Assembly (NCBI RefSeq): GCF_020085105.1 | Contig: NC_058046.1 | Span: 25,982,675 to 26,046,674, forward strand | Reading direction: 5' to 3' | DNA length: 64,000 bases | Source of the DNA: Siniperca chuatsi | Taxonomy: Eukaryota; Chordata; Actinopteri; Centrarchiformes; Sinipercidae | Shown here: one piece after another, positions 23,817-37,567 of the stretch | Position numbering within the stretch: the first letter of the stretch is position 1 | How the letters are laid out: the number at the start of each line of letters is the position of its first letter | Notes under the pieces: model-generated | Told to the model about the DNA's origin: nothing | Seen by the model: only the letters and a program-made list of their open reading frames with translations | Database searches by the model: none | Translations under genes and position numbers: made by a program

Positions 23817-23820
23817 TTAA

Positions 23821-25957
23821 AGTAGTGCCCATGTATAAAGAGTTTGGATGGTTGTTTCCTTTTTTACCATCTCCAAAACCAAAAAAAGCAAAGGTGTAAT
23901 AATTAAACAGTGTGTTTGTCTGCTCTAACGTAAGCTGCAAACCTTAGCATGTCCGGCTAACCAGCTTACTACCTACAGTAGTAAGCGAACGTTACTTCCA
24001 ATGCCGGGGACATTTCATACTACATTATTTTGTGGGGTTACAGGTTACGTTATAAAAAATGCACCTATCACAACTACCCAGCCACTGTGTCTAGTGTTTC
24101 CCTGCTGTGTAGACTAGACACTAGTGTTAGCAGCTCTGTCCTGCTCTATTGGATTTGGGGAAGTTTGCATGCCAGCAAGCCCAGCCAAACTCATTTTTTG
24201 AGTATAGCATTACATTCGGCAAACACATCAGTTAGTCCTCCCCCTAAAAGTCTTTTGTGTTGGAAAGTTAAAAGGGAAACATACTGTTTGAAAATACAAA
24301 CAATAAAGCATAAATCCAACCTCAGTCTCGCTTGTCCAAGTATGTTAGCTAAGCAGCTAAACAGGGTTACCAGTTTTTAAAAACTACCCCCAGCCGTTGT
24401 AATTGTAAACTGCCTGTGCAGTTCCTGAATGGACAGACGTAGCAACAATAACCAAGGGGGGCGGGGCTTAGCAAGCAGTCAATTGCTGGGACTCAAAATG
24501 GAAACCCTAACCTTCACCAAGCTGATGCTATATTAATGCCATTTGTGCCAGCAATGTTGTGATGCTGTAAAAGGACATGTTATCAGGAGCTCCTGTATTT
24601 CCGGTGGTGTATATTTTGGTGATGTAAGTCTTGCTTAAGACCTCAGAGGGCGGTGTCTGGCTGCTGCTCACGTGAACCTTAAGCCAAACAGGAAAGAGTG
24701 GATTCAGAGAGTGACCAAAGAGCCCGTACGCCTGTTGTTGTTATTGAATAAAGTGAGTTGCGTCACGTAAAGAGGAATCCTCACTAGAGGAGTTAGTCTG
24801 GATAAGCCTGAGGGTGTCTCGGCCTGTCCTATCTCTGCACTGCATACCAGCGTAAAGAAAAACCACACACTTGATCATACACATTCACCTGTGTGTCCAA
24901 ATAATAACAGTACTGACACACTGACTGTACACGTGATGACCTTATTGTAAGAGCTTAATTACACCACTTACATGTGGTCAGATCTCGCTAAGCAACACCA
25001 TGCACGCATGCATGCAGACTTCACGTGTTTAGACACCCAGAAATTTTAGACTTGAGACAAACAATGTGGCCATGCAGCATTCTCCTCATAGCCTGCGTTA
25101 CACTCAGTGTCCTCCCTGAGAAAAGCAAGTCTGGCTCACACATAGATTCACTTCATAACTGTAAGAAAATATCTTTCTACTTATAACTTGTTGGCTCAAA
25201 ATTGGGATCAGTGCTGTAGGTTACAGTCTCACTCACCAACTACATGACAATGAATTAATTATGCTGATTGGTCTGCAGGCTTTAAATACTTTTATTAACG
25301 TATTTAAAGGAAAAAGATTTTTATTTTTTATGGCTTGGGTCTTATTTTCATCGTTTTGGCCATCATTTCTATCAGTTATGATAAGATTATGTTCACCAAA
25401 GCAATTGCTGAGATATGGGAACTCAGCAACATTGCTACACCGAAGTCCGACAGGACAATGACAAGAAAGGAGTGGTTAGACAATTAGACCGGTTGTAAAC
25501 GAGCCAACCGTTTAGCCAGATTATTTAAACCACTTTATTCATTATTTGGAGCTAAAACCAAAAGTGAACACACCCAAAATATTGCTAACAACTCAACCCT
25601 GGCACGTACAGTAGGTCAAAGTTGAACCGGGATGTTGGTCTGTGATCTATGTATTTTTTTTTACAAACACAGACTTAATCCAAGATGCTATAATCACATA
25701 CAAAATGTACAAATAGTGGCTTTAAAAACAGTACCTGCATAAATGATTTTACTTTGAACTGACAATCTTTGAGGAAGCAACCAAAAGTGCCCAAACAGAA
25801 TCAACAGATGTAAATGATTGGCAATATAACTTATTTGTGTACTTAAACTATTGCATGGTTGATTTCTTAAAAAAATCATTTTACTTTTACATAAAATACT
25901 TGTTGTTTCTATTTTTACATATTGATTGACTTTTGATTTCTCTCCGTCTTTCCTCAG
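23821..25957. other. areg last intron, remainder
   Basis: No coding exon found. The open frame at 24030-24380 lacks recognisable motifs. The 24050-24420 stretch looks repeat-like, but I cannot name a family. Confidence 0.35.
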
Positions 25958-26308
25958 CCAGCTGCACGACTCAAAGACGACGTAGACCAGAGGAGTCTGA
26001 GGACCTGAGAAAGCAGTGAATAGACTGCTTCATTAGATGCTGTGGAAAAAAACACTGTCCAGAACTTGTTAGAATGTAATTTATTTAGTGTGATTATTTA
26101 TTGCTAATGACTGTATGAGTGTTTGTATGTTGGACTATTGTTATGATGTCTATTATGTGCGACTGACTGAGCATCCAGTTCTTTGATGTTCTGTATGTTC
26201 GGTTTTATTTATTGCACTGCTGTTGTTATAGGTCAGAGAAGTGCTCTTCATCTCACTCTGGAAAAGGGATGGAATGTGATCACCAATAAAGCGTCTCAGT
26301 GTTATGTG
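25958..26308 (+). other. Probable 3' untranslated last exon of areg
   Basis: A strong acceptor (pyrimidine run, TCCTCAG) at 25957 can pair with the donor at 22537 that follows the areg stop codon. Mammalian AREG and HBEGF also end in a wholly untranslated exon. An AATAAA at 26285-26290 would close it. Confidence 0.6.
26285..26290 (+). terminator. Polyadenylation signal of areg
   Basis: AATAAA followed by a GT-rich stretch; it fits the end of the untranslated last exon. Confidence 0.6.
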
Positions 26309-27319
26309 AAAGTGTTATTTGTTTACATTCCCATCTGTGGATGCATTCCATACCTCAGCAGCCTGCTCACACAGACACCTCGGCCTTTTAGCCAAACACA
26401 GATTCAGCAGACAAGAATAACCCTGAGAGAAGCTCTCAGAAAGCTCTCTGACATCATTAGGAATTCAGAGAATCATGAGAGCAACACAAAAGCATGAGAG
26501 ACTGGAAAGTCTTTTTAAGTGTGTGTGTGACAAATGGGACCATCAAATTAATTTATTGTTTTAGCACTTGACTCTTGGAAGATAAATCAACTTTTTTATA
26601 GAAAAACTGAAAGATTTATACTGTACACTGTCATTAAGCCACCGTGTTGCTATGGCACTGCAGTGTTTTCAAGAGTGGAGTGACGTCTAAAGCTTTGTGA
26701 ATGGGTCGACGACGTACTGTTGCACAGGTGGACTGGGAAAAGAAGCGGGGGCGTGTCTGGTCTGAGCTATGTTGGGAATGTCTAGGTAACTTGAAGTTAT
26801 CTCCTAACACAAATACAAACAAAGACTTGAACATAATTAGATGCTTCAGGACAAAGGAGCCTAGAATAGACTGTGCACAGTTTCACATAAACACAGTGAG
26901 ACACAGGTGTGTTAAAATGCAGCACAAAGTGAAATCAAGAAAAGGAAAAATGTGACACAAACTTTAAGGCCATAACTACAAGAAGAAGATAATTAGATTT
27001 CAAGCTTAACGTGGACCTTAAAAGAAGAGTGTTAATAGCCAAACAAACTTCTGTCTGCCCTTTTTATGGCCCTGCAGTTTGAAGGTATGAGGTTAGCCTC
27101 GCTTCACTCTATTCCTGGAACTGTATGGGAGTGATTAGCAGAGAAATATTCATCTCCAAAGAAAGCTGGCAGGCGTCACTACAGTTTATGATTTACGCAC
27201 AGTATTTATGAAGTCACCAGTCCATATCATGTTAACATGCATCTACATATTGCAATGACGGATGCATATGCACAATGCATAATGCATATTTTGGAAAAAG
27301 TAGTTTGGAGATTGTCAAG

Positions 27320-28140
27320 ACAAGTCAAATTTATTTACTTTTATTTTTTTAAGTGAACGCCACAACAATAGCGAGTAAAATGACATCAGTAGCAAAAAGG
27401 CACAAATAGTAGTAAAAAGGCACAATAACAACAATAAATGGCAATGATAAAATACAAGGCAATATCAAAATATGTAAAAGAGAAAAAGAATGAAACATAA
27501 GTTCAATGTAGTAAAAGATTATAAAATACTAAAACCACCAAGAGCAACCAAAGGCCATTGAAAACATGTACGTCTTGAGTTTTGTCTTATTAGTGTCAAC
27601 ATTTGATCGAAAGCGGAAGGATATTCCAAAGCTTTGGAGCTGCCCCCGCTGCCCCCCACTAGCCTTGATCGTGGAACAGAAAAAAAAATGGTTCTGAGAA
27701 TCAAAGAGGCCTAGAGTTGGAGTAGGGGCAGAGAAGTTCTGAAATGTACAGGGGTGCCAGCCCACGTATGGCTTTAAAGACAAATAAAAGAACCTTGAAA
27801 TCAATCCGTATCTGACGGAGGAAGGGATGCTAGTACCGGTGTAATGCGGTCTCTTTTTCTGGTACCAGTTAGAAGTCTCGCTGCAGCATTCTGCACCAGC
27901 TGCAGGTGAGACAAAGAGGACTGGCCAACACCCAGTTGCAGTAATCTAGCCTTGAGATTAATGCGGCGGCAACAGTCTTCATTTTGTTGAGAGAGAGAAT
28001 GGACTTAAGTTTAGCAATATGAACAATGAAATGTGCCAAATTTAAAAAGATGGGTAATTTGACTCTGCAAAGGATATGATAATCACATGCCATGGTAAAA
28101 ATAAGGACAGTTTTGTACAGTACAAAGCTTAGCTTCACTG
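27320..28140. mobile_element. Dispersed repeat, probably the 3' part of a LINE
   Basis: Starts with CAAGTCAAATTTATTTA and contains the fish-repeat phrase AGAACCTTGAAATCAATCC and CTGCAGCATTCTGCACC. Such sequences are widespread in fish and usually belong to LINE tails. No reverse transcriptase is visible here. The related start motif at 34735-34925 is listed separately. Confidence 0.4.
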
Positions 28141-28979
28141 CATGACTTGCTGCTAGGAGGTCAGTGAGATTTCCAGTAAGAGCTTAAGAAAACTGTAAAT
28201 GGTACAAGTATGAAACCTCAAGAGCAGCAGGATAACTTTGATATCTGAAAATAAAGTCAGAATTCTGACTTCACATGTTGACGTTAGGATTGTAAGACTT
28301 CAAGAAGAAGTCAAACTATTTTTGGTTGCACTTTATTTTACGGTACACTAATAAGACATAACAAGCCGTACTTTGTATCAATGCTGTAATTCTGAAACTT
28401 CATATAATGCCGTATTAGACCCACAATAAACCCTAGGGACTTTATTACTTACTTTAGGGACACTATTATACCAAATTCAAATGAGAAGGGTCCGGCTGCG
28501 GCCTGTAGACCAGGGGGCACACCGTGAGGGGGCGCACCGTGAGCATCCAGTTAAACCCTTAAACCCACAATAGGCCAATGCAGGACCGTGACGTCGCTAT
28601 TGGGTCTAGGTTCATTAGAAAGGAAGATGGCATTCGAGCAATGTTATTTATTGTTTGATGTTAGCTAGGTTAGATGCAGCATCTTGTGACGACAGTAAGC
28701 TAAGCATGGCATGTGTGTGAGAGAGGCGTACTACGTATGATGATATTGTAAAAATAGTAAATGTTATTTGGCGCAGTGTAAAGCAGCCACTCTCTTACCT
28801 TTGTGGAGGGCTCCAATCGCCCACTGAACTCACATGAAAAACCACAGGTTTATTATGTTGTGTGATTTCACTTTAGTTTTTGGTACAGTTCTTTTGCAAT
28901 GTGTCGTAAATTACCCTCTAAGAAAGTCTAATAAAGGTCTAACAGTGGGAAATAAAGATGGATTTCACTTTAGTTTACG

Positions 28980-29340
28980 GAACAGTTCTGTAGCCTGTGT
29001 TGTCTAATTAAGCTATCATAGGCCCATGTTGGCAGCATTAAATATGGTGTCTAATATAGCATAATTTGGTAGTAATGGTAGAATAGCATCTAACTGTAGC
29101 ATATTTTGGATCTGATATGGTATTATATTTGATTTAATTAGACTATGATCTTGAATCTCTGTAAAATGGTGTCTAATTGTGTATTAGGATCTAATTTGGT
29201 TTCTAATATTGAGTAATTATATGAGTATAATTTGGTATAATAATGTCTAAGTATAGTATATTTGTGTCCACTACGGCATTATATGCAGTTTTTAATTACA
29301 TTATAATTTAGGTGTATGGTATCTAATTAGGGTGTAACTG
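28980..29340. repeat. AT-rich degenerate repeat (TCTAATATGG-like words)
   Basis: Loosely repeated words of the type GTCTAATATAGTATAATTTGG recur every 40-60 bases. Low complexity, no gene. Confidence 0.4.
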
Positions 29341-29999
29341 TGTTTGTTTAAAACAAATTATTTCTTATTTTTTCATTTCTGAGAACAATTCAGACTTTAT
29401 TCTCGGTAGTCAGACTTCATTTTCATAATTCTCAGCAATGTTTTACTTGGAATTGTTTTTAGTTGGCTCTGACTTCCTCAGCTGATTCCTGATCTCATAA
29501 AGAGTGTTTTGATGATGACACATAACTTCATAATAACGAGTCCCAGAGATTTCAATAGAATTTTTGCATTTGACTTTGGATGAAATAACAAACCAAACAA
29601 TGTAGCAATTGAGGGTAGTCAAATCAATCGGCTCCACATTGTCTCAGATAAACTCTCTGTATCTCTGATCTGGAGAAAGTCATCCATGCCTTCATATCCG
29701 CAAGCATTTCACACCTTCAGAGTTTATAGGTGTCCTGTGTACATTCAGTGTTACTCACCCAAATGCATTGTGTGTATCCTTGAGCTCTAACAAATGTGTT
29801 GAATGCATTTCCTTCCCCAAAACGCTTTTTAGTAGTATTTTAAATCCTGCATTGTCCGCATCCATGTTTATTGCAGGTTGTCTTCTACTTCTTCTCTGCC
29901 TTTGCTGGAGCATTGCAGCATATCTTGGCGTGTCACTGCCACCTGTAGATCAGTGGAGTTAGTGTGAAACCATTGGGCTCATAGCACTAGAGGTCAAAA

Positions 30000-30260
30000 A
30001 CTCCTTTAAGGCAGGGATATTAAAGGCACCATCTGTGATCCAAATAAAAAAGCACCGCCCCATCAACCCCACAGGTTTTGGTAAATAACTCTTAGTAAAA
30101 GAGAAAATTATCATTTTTACTCTTCAGTTCTTGTATAAGATATAACGTGTTAATTAGTGACCTTTAGAGGTGTTAGGCTAACTGTTTCCCCCTGTTTCCA
30201 GTCTTTGTGCTGAGCTAAGCTAACCATAAAATGTGAAACTATTCTTTTAAAAATCTGAAC
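30000..30260. mobile_element. Fragment of the repeat family also found at 36953-37567
   Basis: Shares TTTAGAGGTGTTAGG, CCCTGTTTCCAGTCTTTG and GCTAAGCTAAC with the inverted-repeat element at 36953-37567. Confidence 0.55.
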
Positions 30261-30519
30261 CTTTCCTCTAAGTCTTTATCCAAAAACAAATGTTGAAAAA
30301 TGGAGAGTTGTTTTACAATCTTATAATAGGGCCAAGGTACAAGGCAGACATGCACAGCATTTGCATATAAAGATGACTCTGACTCACCTACCAGGATACA
30401 ATAGTTTTACTCTGTGTTTGTGTGTGTGTGTGGCGTTGCGTCACTAGTGACTGAAGGAAAAGGCGAGGCAAGGTGGGCAGCTCATCCAACACATACAGAT
30501 GATGCAAGCCCAGGTAAAC

Positions 30520-30527
30520 ATTTACTC

Positions 30528-30567
<40 letters not shown>
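30520..30567. repeat. (GT)n microsatellite
   Basis: GT run ending in GCGCGCG-like alternation. Confidence 0.9.
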
Positions 30568-30570
<3 letters not shown>

Positions 30571-31223
30571 AGACGGTGATCTCCATGGCAGAAATGGCTA
30601 TTTAAACACGTCAAAAACATTCATAAACACCATTCATGCATTCATCCATTTGACAAAATAAGTTAATAAGGGTGTGGTAAGCTTTGATAGTTTCAGAGGT
30701 GCTGAGGTGGGCCTGTGAGCTTTTGTGGGTGACCATGGAAACAGAGTAAACACAGGCAGATGGTTGGTCAGTGATAATCAAGCTCAAATAAAGGACATGC
30801 TGGAATTTCCTGGGTGTGGTATCGTTTTTTTTACTTCACCTTTACAAGGTCAGTTGCCAAGGTACGCATTTTTTATTTTCTTTTGTTTTTAATTCTAATT
30901 TCCTACACAGATTTCTATTTCAGCAAAATGACACAGGTTGCCAGCACTTTGGTCCAGACTGAAATATCTCTTCTGTTGAGAAGAACATAGGTATTTTTCT
31001 TCATTTGTGGTGCAGATGTTAAGGCAGACAATAGGCAGACATTAGGTAGAAAGTAATTAAACACTTTTGACAAGAAATTGAGTCGCTAAATAGGACTTGC
31101 TTTGACCGTAAAAGACATGATATTGATCGAAAGAGCTATAATCCCGATTTAATTTGTGATTAATGTGTGTAAGTTGCTTTACTGATGACTTAATTTTCTC
31201 TAAAAAGTGATCATATTATGTAG

Positions 31224-31605
31224 AGCAGCGTTTTACCAACCTGGGGTCTATCTTGTGACCCTTTGGGGATCGAGACCCCAAAGGGTCACAAGATAGACCT
31301 GAACGGTTGCAAGGTGCCTAAAAGGCATACAAATCACATTTCTGCTTCACAAACTTATGTTGATCTTTTTGGACTTCCCACTTATCTTTGCATTTTTTTA
31401 TCTTGTGAATTACTTATCAAAAGTAGACACTTTGTTATGGTCTGGACCAACTTTAGTTTGCAGTTGGAATGGGATCTTTCTCACGCGCTTAAACAAATGT
31501 AAGAAACAAACAGGGAGTTCAAAAACATATGTGATTAAATCATGTTGAGCCAATTCCCCAAATATATCTCTGCAGCTTATAGCAAATTTGCTTCACCGAT
31601 ACATT
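31224..31605. mobile_element. Non-autonomous DNA element, GGTTCTCAACC family
   Basis: GTTTTACCAACCTGGGGTC followed by the family phrase about reading GTCACAAGATAGACC. It opens with a perfect hairpin (listed separately). Confidence 0.5.
31245..31299. repeat. Perfect 24-bp inverted repeat with 7-base loop
   Basis: Arms at 31245-31268 and 31276-31299 are exact reverse complements; the loop is ATCGAGA. Confidence 0.95.
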
Positions 31606-31639
31606 AACATTTTCTCTAAGAGATGATACAATATCATGT

Positions 31640-31850
31640 AGAGCAGTGTTTCCGAACCTGGGTTCACAAGATACACCTCAAGCGTCACGAGATGATTAAG
31701 AGGATAGGAAACATTTTTCTGCTACACAAAATGATGCTAATATTTCCTCCAATCTTTGCTTTTTGTAAATTACTCATCATCATTTTATGTCTTCAGGCAT
31801 CTAAAAATTATTTGAATAAAACAAAGAAAAAGTCACTCTTGGGTTGATCT
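31640..31850. mobile_element. Non-autonomous DNA element, GGTTCTCAACC family, second copy
   Basis: GAGCAGTGTTTCCGAACCTG, then CACAAGATACACC and GAGATGATTAAGAGGATAG. It lies directly after the previous copy in the same orientation. Confidence 0.45.
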
Positions 31851-32614
31851 GGTCACAACAAATGTAAATACTTAGAGCTATGTTTTTGTAGTCTTTAGAT
31901 GTAGGTGTTCCATTTTCACTGAGGTATTTTAAATGTGGACCCCAGGAAGAGTAGGTATTTCTGCTGTCACAATAGCCAATGTGGATCAAAATAAAAAAAA
32001 CAATAAACATAGCATTTTTCTGTTCATCTGTATCTTATTAACAGAACTTGTTTTTTATAAAGTTAGAATTCATTTTTAGACTTTTAGCTGAGTGAAATGA
32101 TCTTGACCACCAGCTGAGTGAAATCTCCCTTCTGTAAATGATTCTGTAAATGACTGCACCACTAACTACAGCAGAGAGCACCACCTAGTGATGTAGTATG
32201 AGTGTCAGTGCTACTTTACAGTAAGTCCCAGGTCATAATGAGTGGGTGTATAGATGTAATTAGCTGACATCCGTGTGACACAATAAACCCACAAGAATTT
32301 AAAGTGGGGAGCAAATATTGCAGAGAGCCAAATGGGCTCCTTCAGCTCACAGGAATGAAAGAGAACAACTATTTAAGATAAGGGAGACAAAGAAACGGAT
32401 GAATAATCCTTCCAAAAATGTTACTGAGCCAACTTTGATGACAATGGCAGACTGGAAATGGACATGTTTGATGTGTATTCATTGTTAAGGTCTCCAGTAT
32501 TTGAATAAAGGCACTTGTGCAACATTGCAACATTTTGCATGTTTCCTGTATGGGGTCTTAAGATATGAATGTGTGAATTTGTCTGTTGTGGTGTGGTCTC
32601 AGTAAGTACACGAT

Positions 32615-32657
32615 CATGAAGATCTTTTTTTTTTTCTTCGTGGTTCAGATCTTCATG
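32615..32657. repeat. Short hairpin with T-rich loop
   Basis: CATGAAGATCT at 32615-32625 and its exact complement at 32647-32657 flank a 21-base T-rich loop. Confidence 0.7.
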
Positions 32658-33059
32658 TTCTCTCTGTTGACATTACTGTAACCGTCTCATACAGAAACAC
32701 TTTAGGTGGCAGAAAGAAAACACAACAAAATGATAAGACGACAAAGATTTTTAATTTGAAAACTGATTTCACAACCTGAAACCAGAGAACTGAAACACAA
32801 ACCCGTGAGGAGCTACTGTACTGTAATGAGTAGTACAGATAGAAATAAAAAAATATTTATGTCTCTACCTTTAAGACAGTAGAAAATGTAATTGGTTTTT
32901 GGGTTTACGTACAGTAATAATATGGATCACTAATGATGAAATAATGAGGCATGGCTGAGAACCTTTATCACAAAATATTATTATATATATAAAATATTAT
33001 AACCACAGTGAAGTTTTGCTTTCATCTTAAAAGAGATAGTTCTTTGGTGTACAGCTAAA

Positions 33060-33859
33060 GAAAATCACTTTTGCCTTTGGCCTGATTTTATTGCTGCAAA
33101 GTCACATTGCAGTCATCTATAACCACCGGAAGTACTCGTATCCCCGGGGGTATTTCTGTTACCAGGAGGTATATGGAAAGACTGTGGTGTATCTAAGTTA
33201 TTTGGAAAAAATAGAAATTATGATTTGATTTTAAAAATACATCCACATATTTGTGTTAAGCAGGAAAATAAATGCACAAAAGCTTTTTTTTTTCAGCTTT
33301 TTTTATTTATTTATTTTTGCTCCTTTGAAAGTAATGCTCAGTTATTACTGTAGGTGATAAGCTAGTTAGCAGACATGCAAACGATTGCAGCTTACATTAC
33401 AGCAGTAATGTAACACAAATAACACAAAGTTTAATCAATTTCTTACACTTTTGCTCACATATTTTTAGTTTTGAAAGGCTAAAAAAAGGCACCACCCTCC
33501 AAACTCTTTAAATGCTTAATGCTTAATACAGCCTCATGCACACTACTTTAACATGCAGAGAAATCCAACGCTTGCCTCACGTGCCTAGTTTACCTTTTCT
33601 AAACTACAGTATGGCTGGACAATCACTATTTAGGGGAGGAGTTCAGCGAACAGTAAATTCAAAGGCCTTCTTGTATGGATTCACATGTGCAGACACAGAT
33701 CCACCATAGCCACTGTGCTTTCTCCATGGTGAAATATTATCAAACAATATTATAACAATGCAGTATATCTAATTAGGATAAAGTGAATGCAGCATAAAAT
33801 AAGTAGGCTACAAAGATAGTCATGGTTAAAGTGGTTAACTAATTAACAGGGAGGGCTCA
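33060..33859 (-). other. Probable 3' untranslated region of the granzyme gene
   Basis: Minus-strand DNA after the granzyme stop. AATAAA signals on that strand lie at about 33318-33302 and 33092-33087; I cannot choose between them. Confidence 0.35.
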
Positions 33860-36440
<2,581 letters not shown>

Positions 36441-36509
36441 TTCTTCTTATCTCTCTCTTTGATGTGATGTTGAATGTACTGAAACCCACCTCGATGCACA
36501 CACTTGCCT

Positions 36510-36522
36510 TTATGTGTTAAGC
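36510..36522 (-). promoter_or_regulatory. TATA-like box of the granzyme gene
   Basis: On the minus strand ACATAAAGG lies about 75 bases before the start codon. It is the only TATA-like word at a fitting distance. Confidence 0.3.
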
Positions 36523-36952
36523 TCAAAGGATGTGGTCTGACCATGGAAATGCACGAGTCAGCTAAATGGACGCAAGCATATGAGAATGTCATTTAGAAGC
36601 CTGTGGTAACAGTTTTTGTCATTTACCAGTCATCGTTATATATATATGCGTATTCACAGGCCGTGTGGTGGTGGCTTTTGTGAAGCAGCTCACATCATCA
36701 GGGTGCAGACATTTCCGTAAGGGTGGTCCCAGTGTGGAACAGCTAAAGCTGGGGGCTGTTGTCAAACCATTCAGCGACACATATGAGGGGTTTTAATAAT
36801 GTCATGACACGATTTAGAGGAAATCATGAGAAAGTGAAACATAGTGGCTGATGGGACACCAGGCTGGTGGAGGTGAATGATCAAGAAAAATAACTCAGAG
36901 GAAGGGTTGATTACTGGAAGAATGTGATGCTATATTTTATGTTACCTTAAAG

Positions 36953-37567
36953 CAATAGTTCGACATTTTGAGAAATACCCTTATTCGCTTTCTTGTTGAG
37001 AGTTAGATAAGAAGATTGAAACCACTCTCAAATCTGTCCGTTAAATAGACCTATTGTATCAGGTGACACCCTACAGCTTGTTAGCATAGCTTAGCACAAA
37101 GACTACAAACAGCTATCCTGGCTCTGTCCAGAGGTAACAAAACCACCTATCAGCACCTCTAAAGCTCACTAATTAACATGTTATATCTCGTTTGTTTAAT
37201 CTGTACAAAAACTGATGTGTAAAATTGACTATTTGCTGTTTTACAGTTTACAGTAACAACCTTCTCAGCTAGTTGCCTGGCACCTCTTAGAGCAAAGAAA
37301 TTGTGTGGCACATAACATCCTGTGGCTTTTGTAATTACAAAACAACAACATATAATATGTTAATTAGTCCGCGTTAGAGGTGCTAGGCAGATTTTTCGAT
37401 CTTTGGACAGAGCCAGACTACCTACTTCCCCGTTTCCAGTCTTTATGCTAAGCTAAGCTAACTAGCTGCTATAGCTGTAGCATCACGTTCATCGTAAAGA
37501 CATGAGAGTCGTAACAATCTTCTCAACTAACTCTCTCGCAGAAAGCGAAGAAGTGTATTCCCCTAAA
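36953..37567. mobile_element. MITE with long terminal inverted repeats
   Basis: About 615 bases that fold on themselves: AATACCCTTATTCGCTTTCT near the left end pairs with AAGCGAAGAAGTGTATTCCC near the right, and inner blocks (GTTAGCATAGCTTAGC and GCTAAGCTAAGCTAAC; GAGGTGCTAGG and CAGCACCTCTAA) are also complementary. No coding capacity. A partial copy is at 30000-30260. Confidence 0.65.

Larger units (their letters stand above)
26309..33050. other. Intergenic region between areg and the granzyme gene, repeat-rich
   Basis: About 6.7 kb with no supportable gene. It contains a LINE-like tail (27320-28140), an AT-rich periodic stretch (28980-29340), GT microsatellite, and two members of the GGTTCTCAACC element family. 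The open frame at 29768-29962 appears to lie in a dispersed repeat. Confidence 0.5.
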
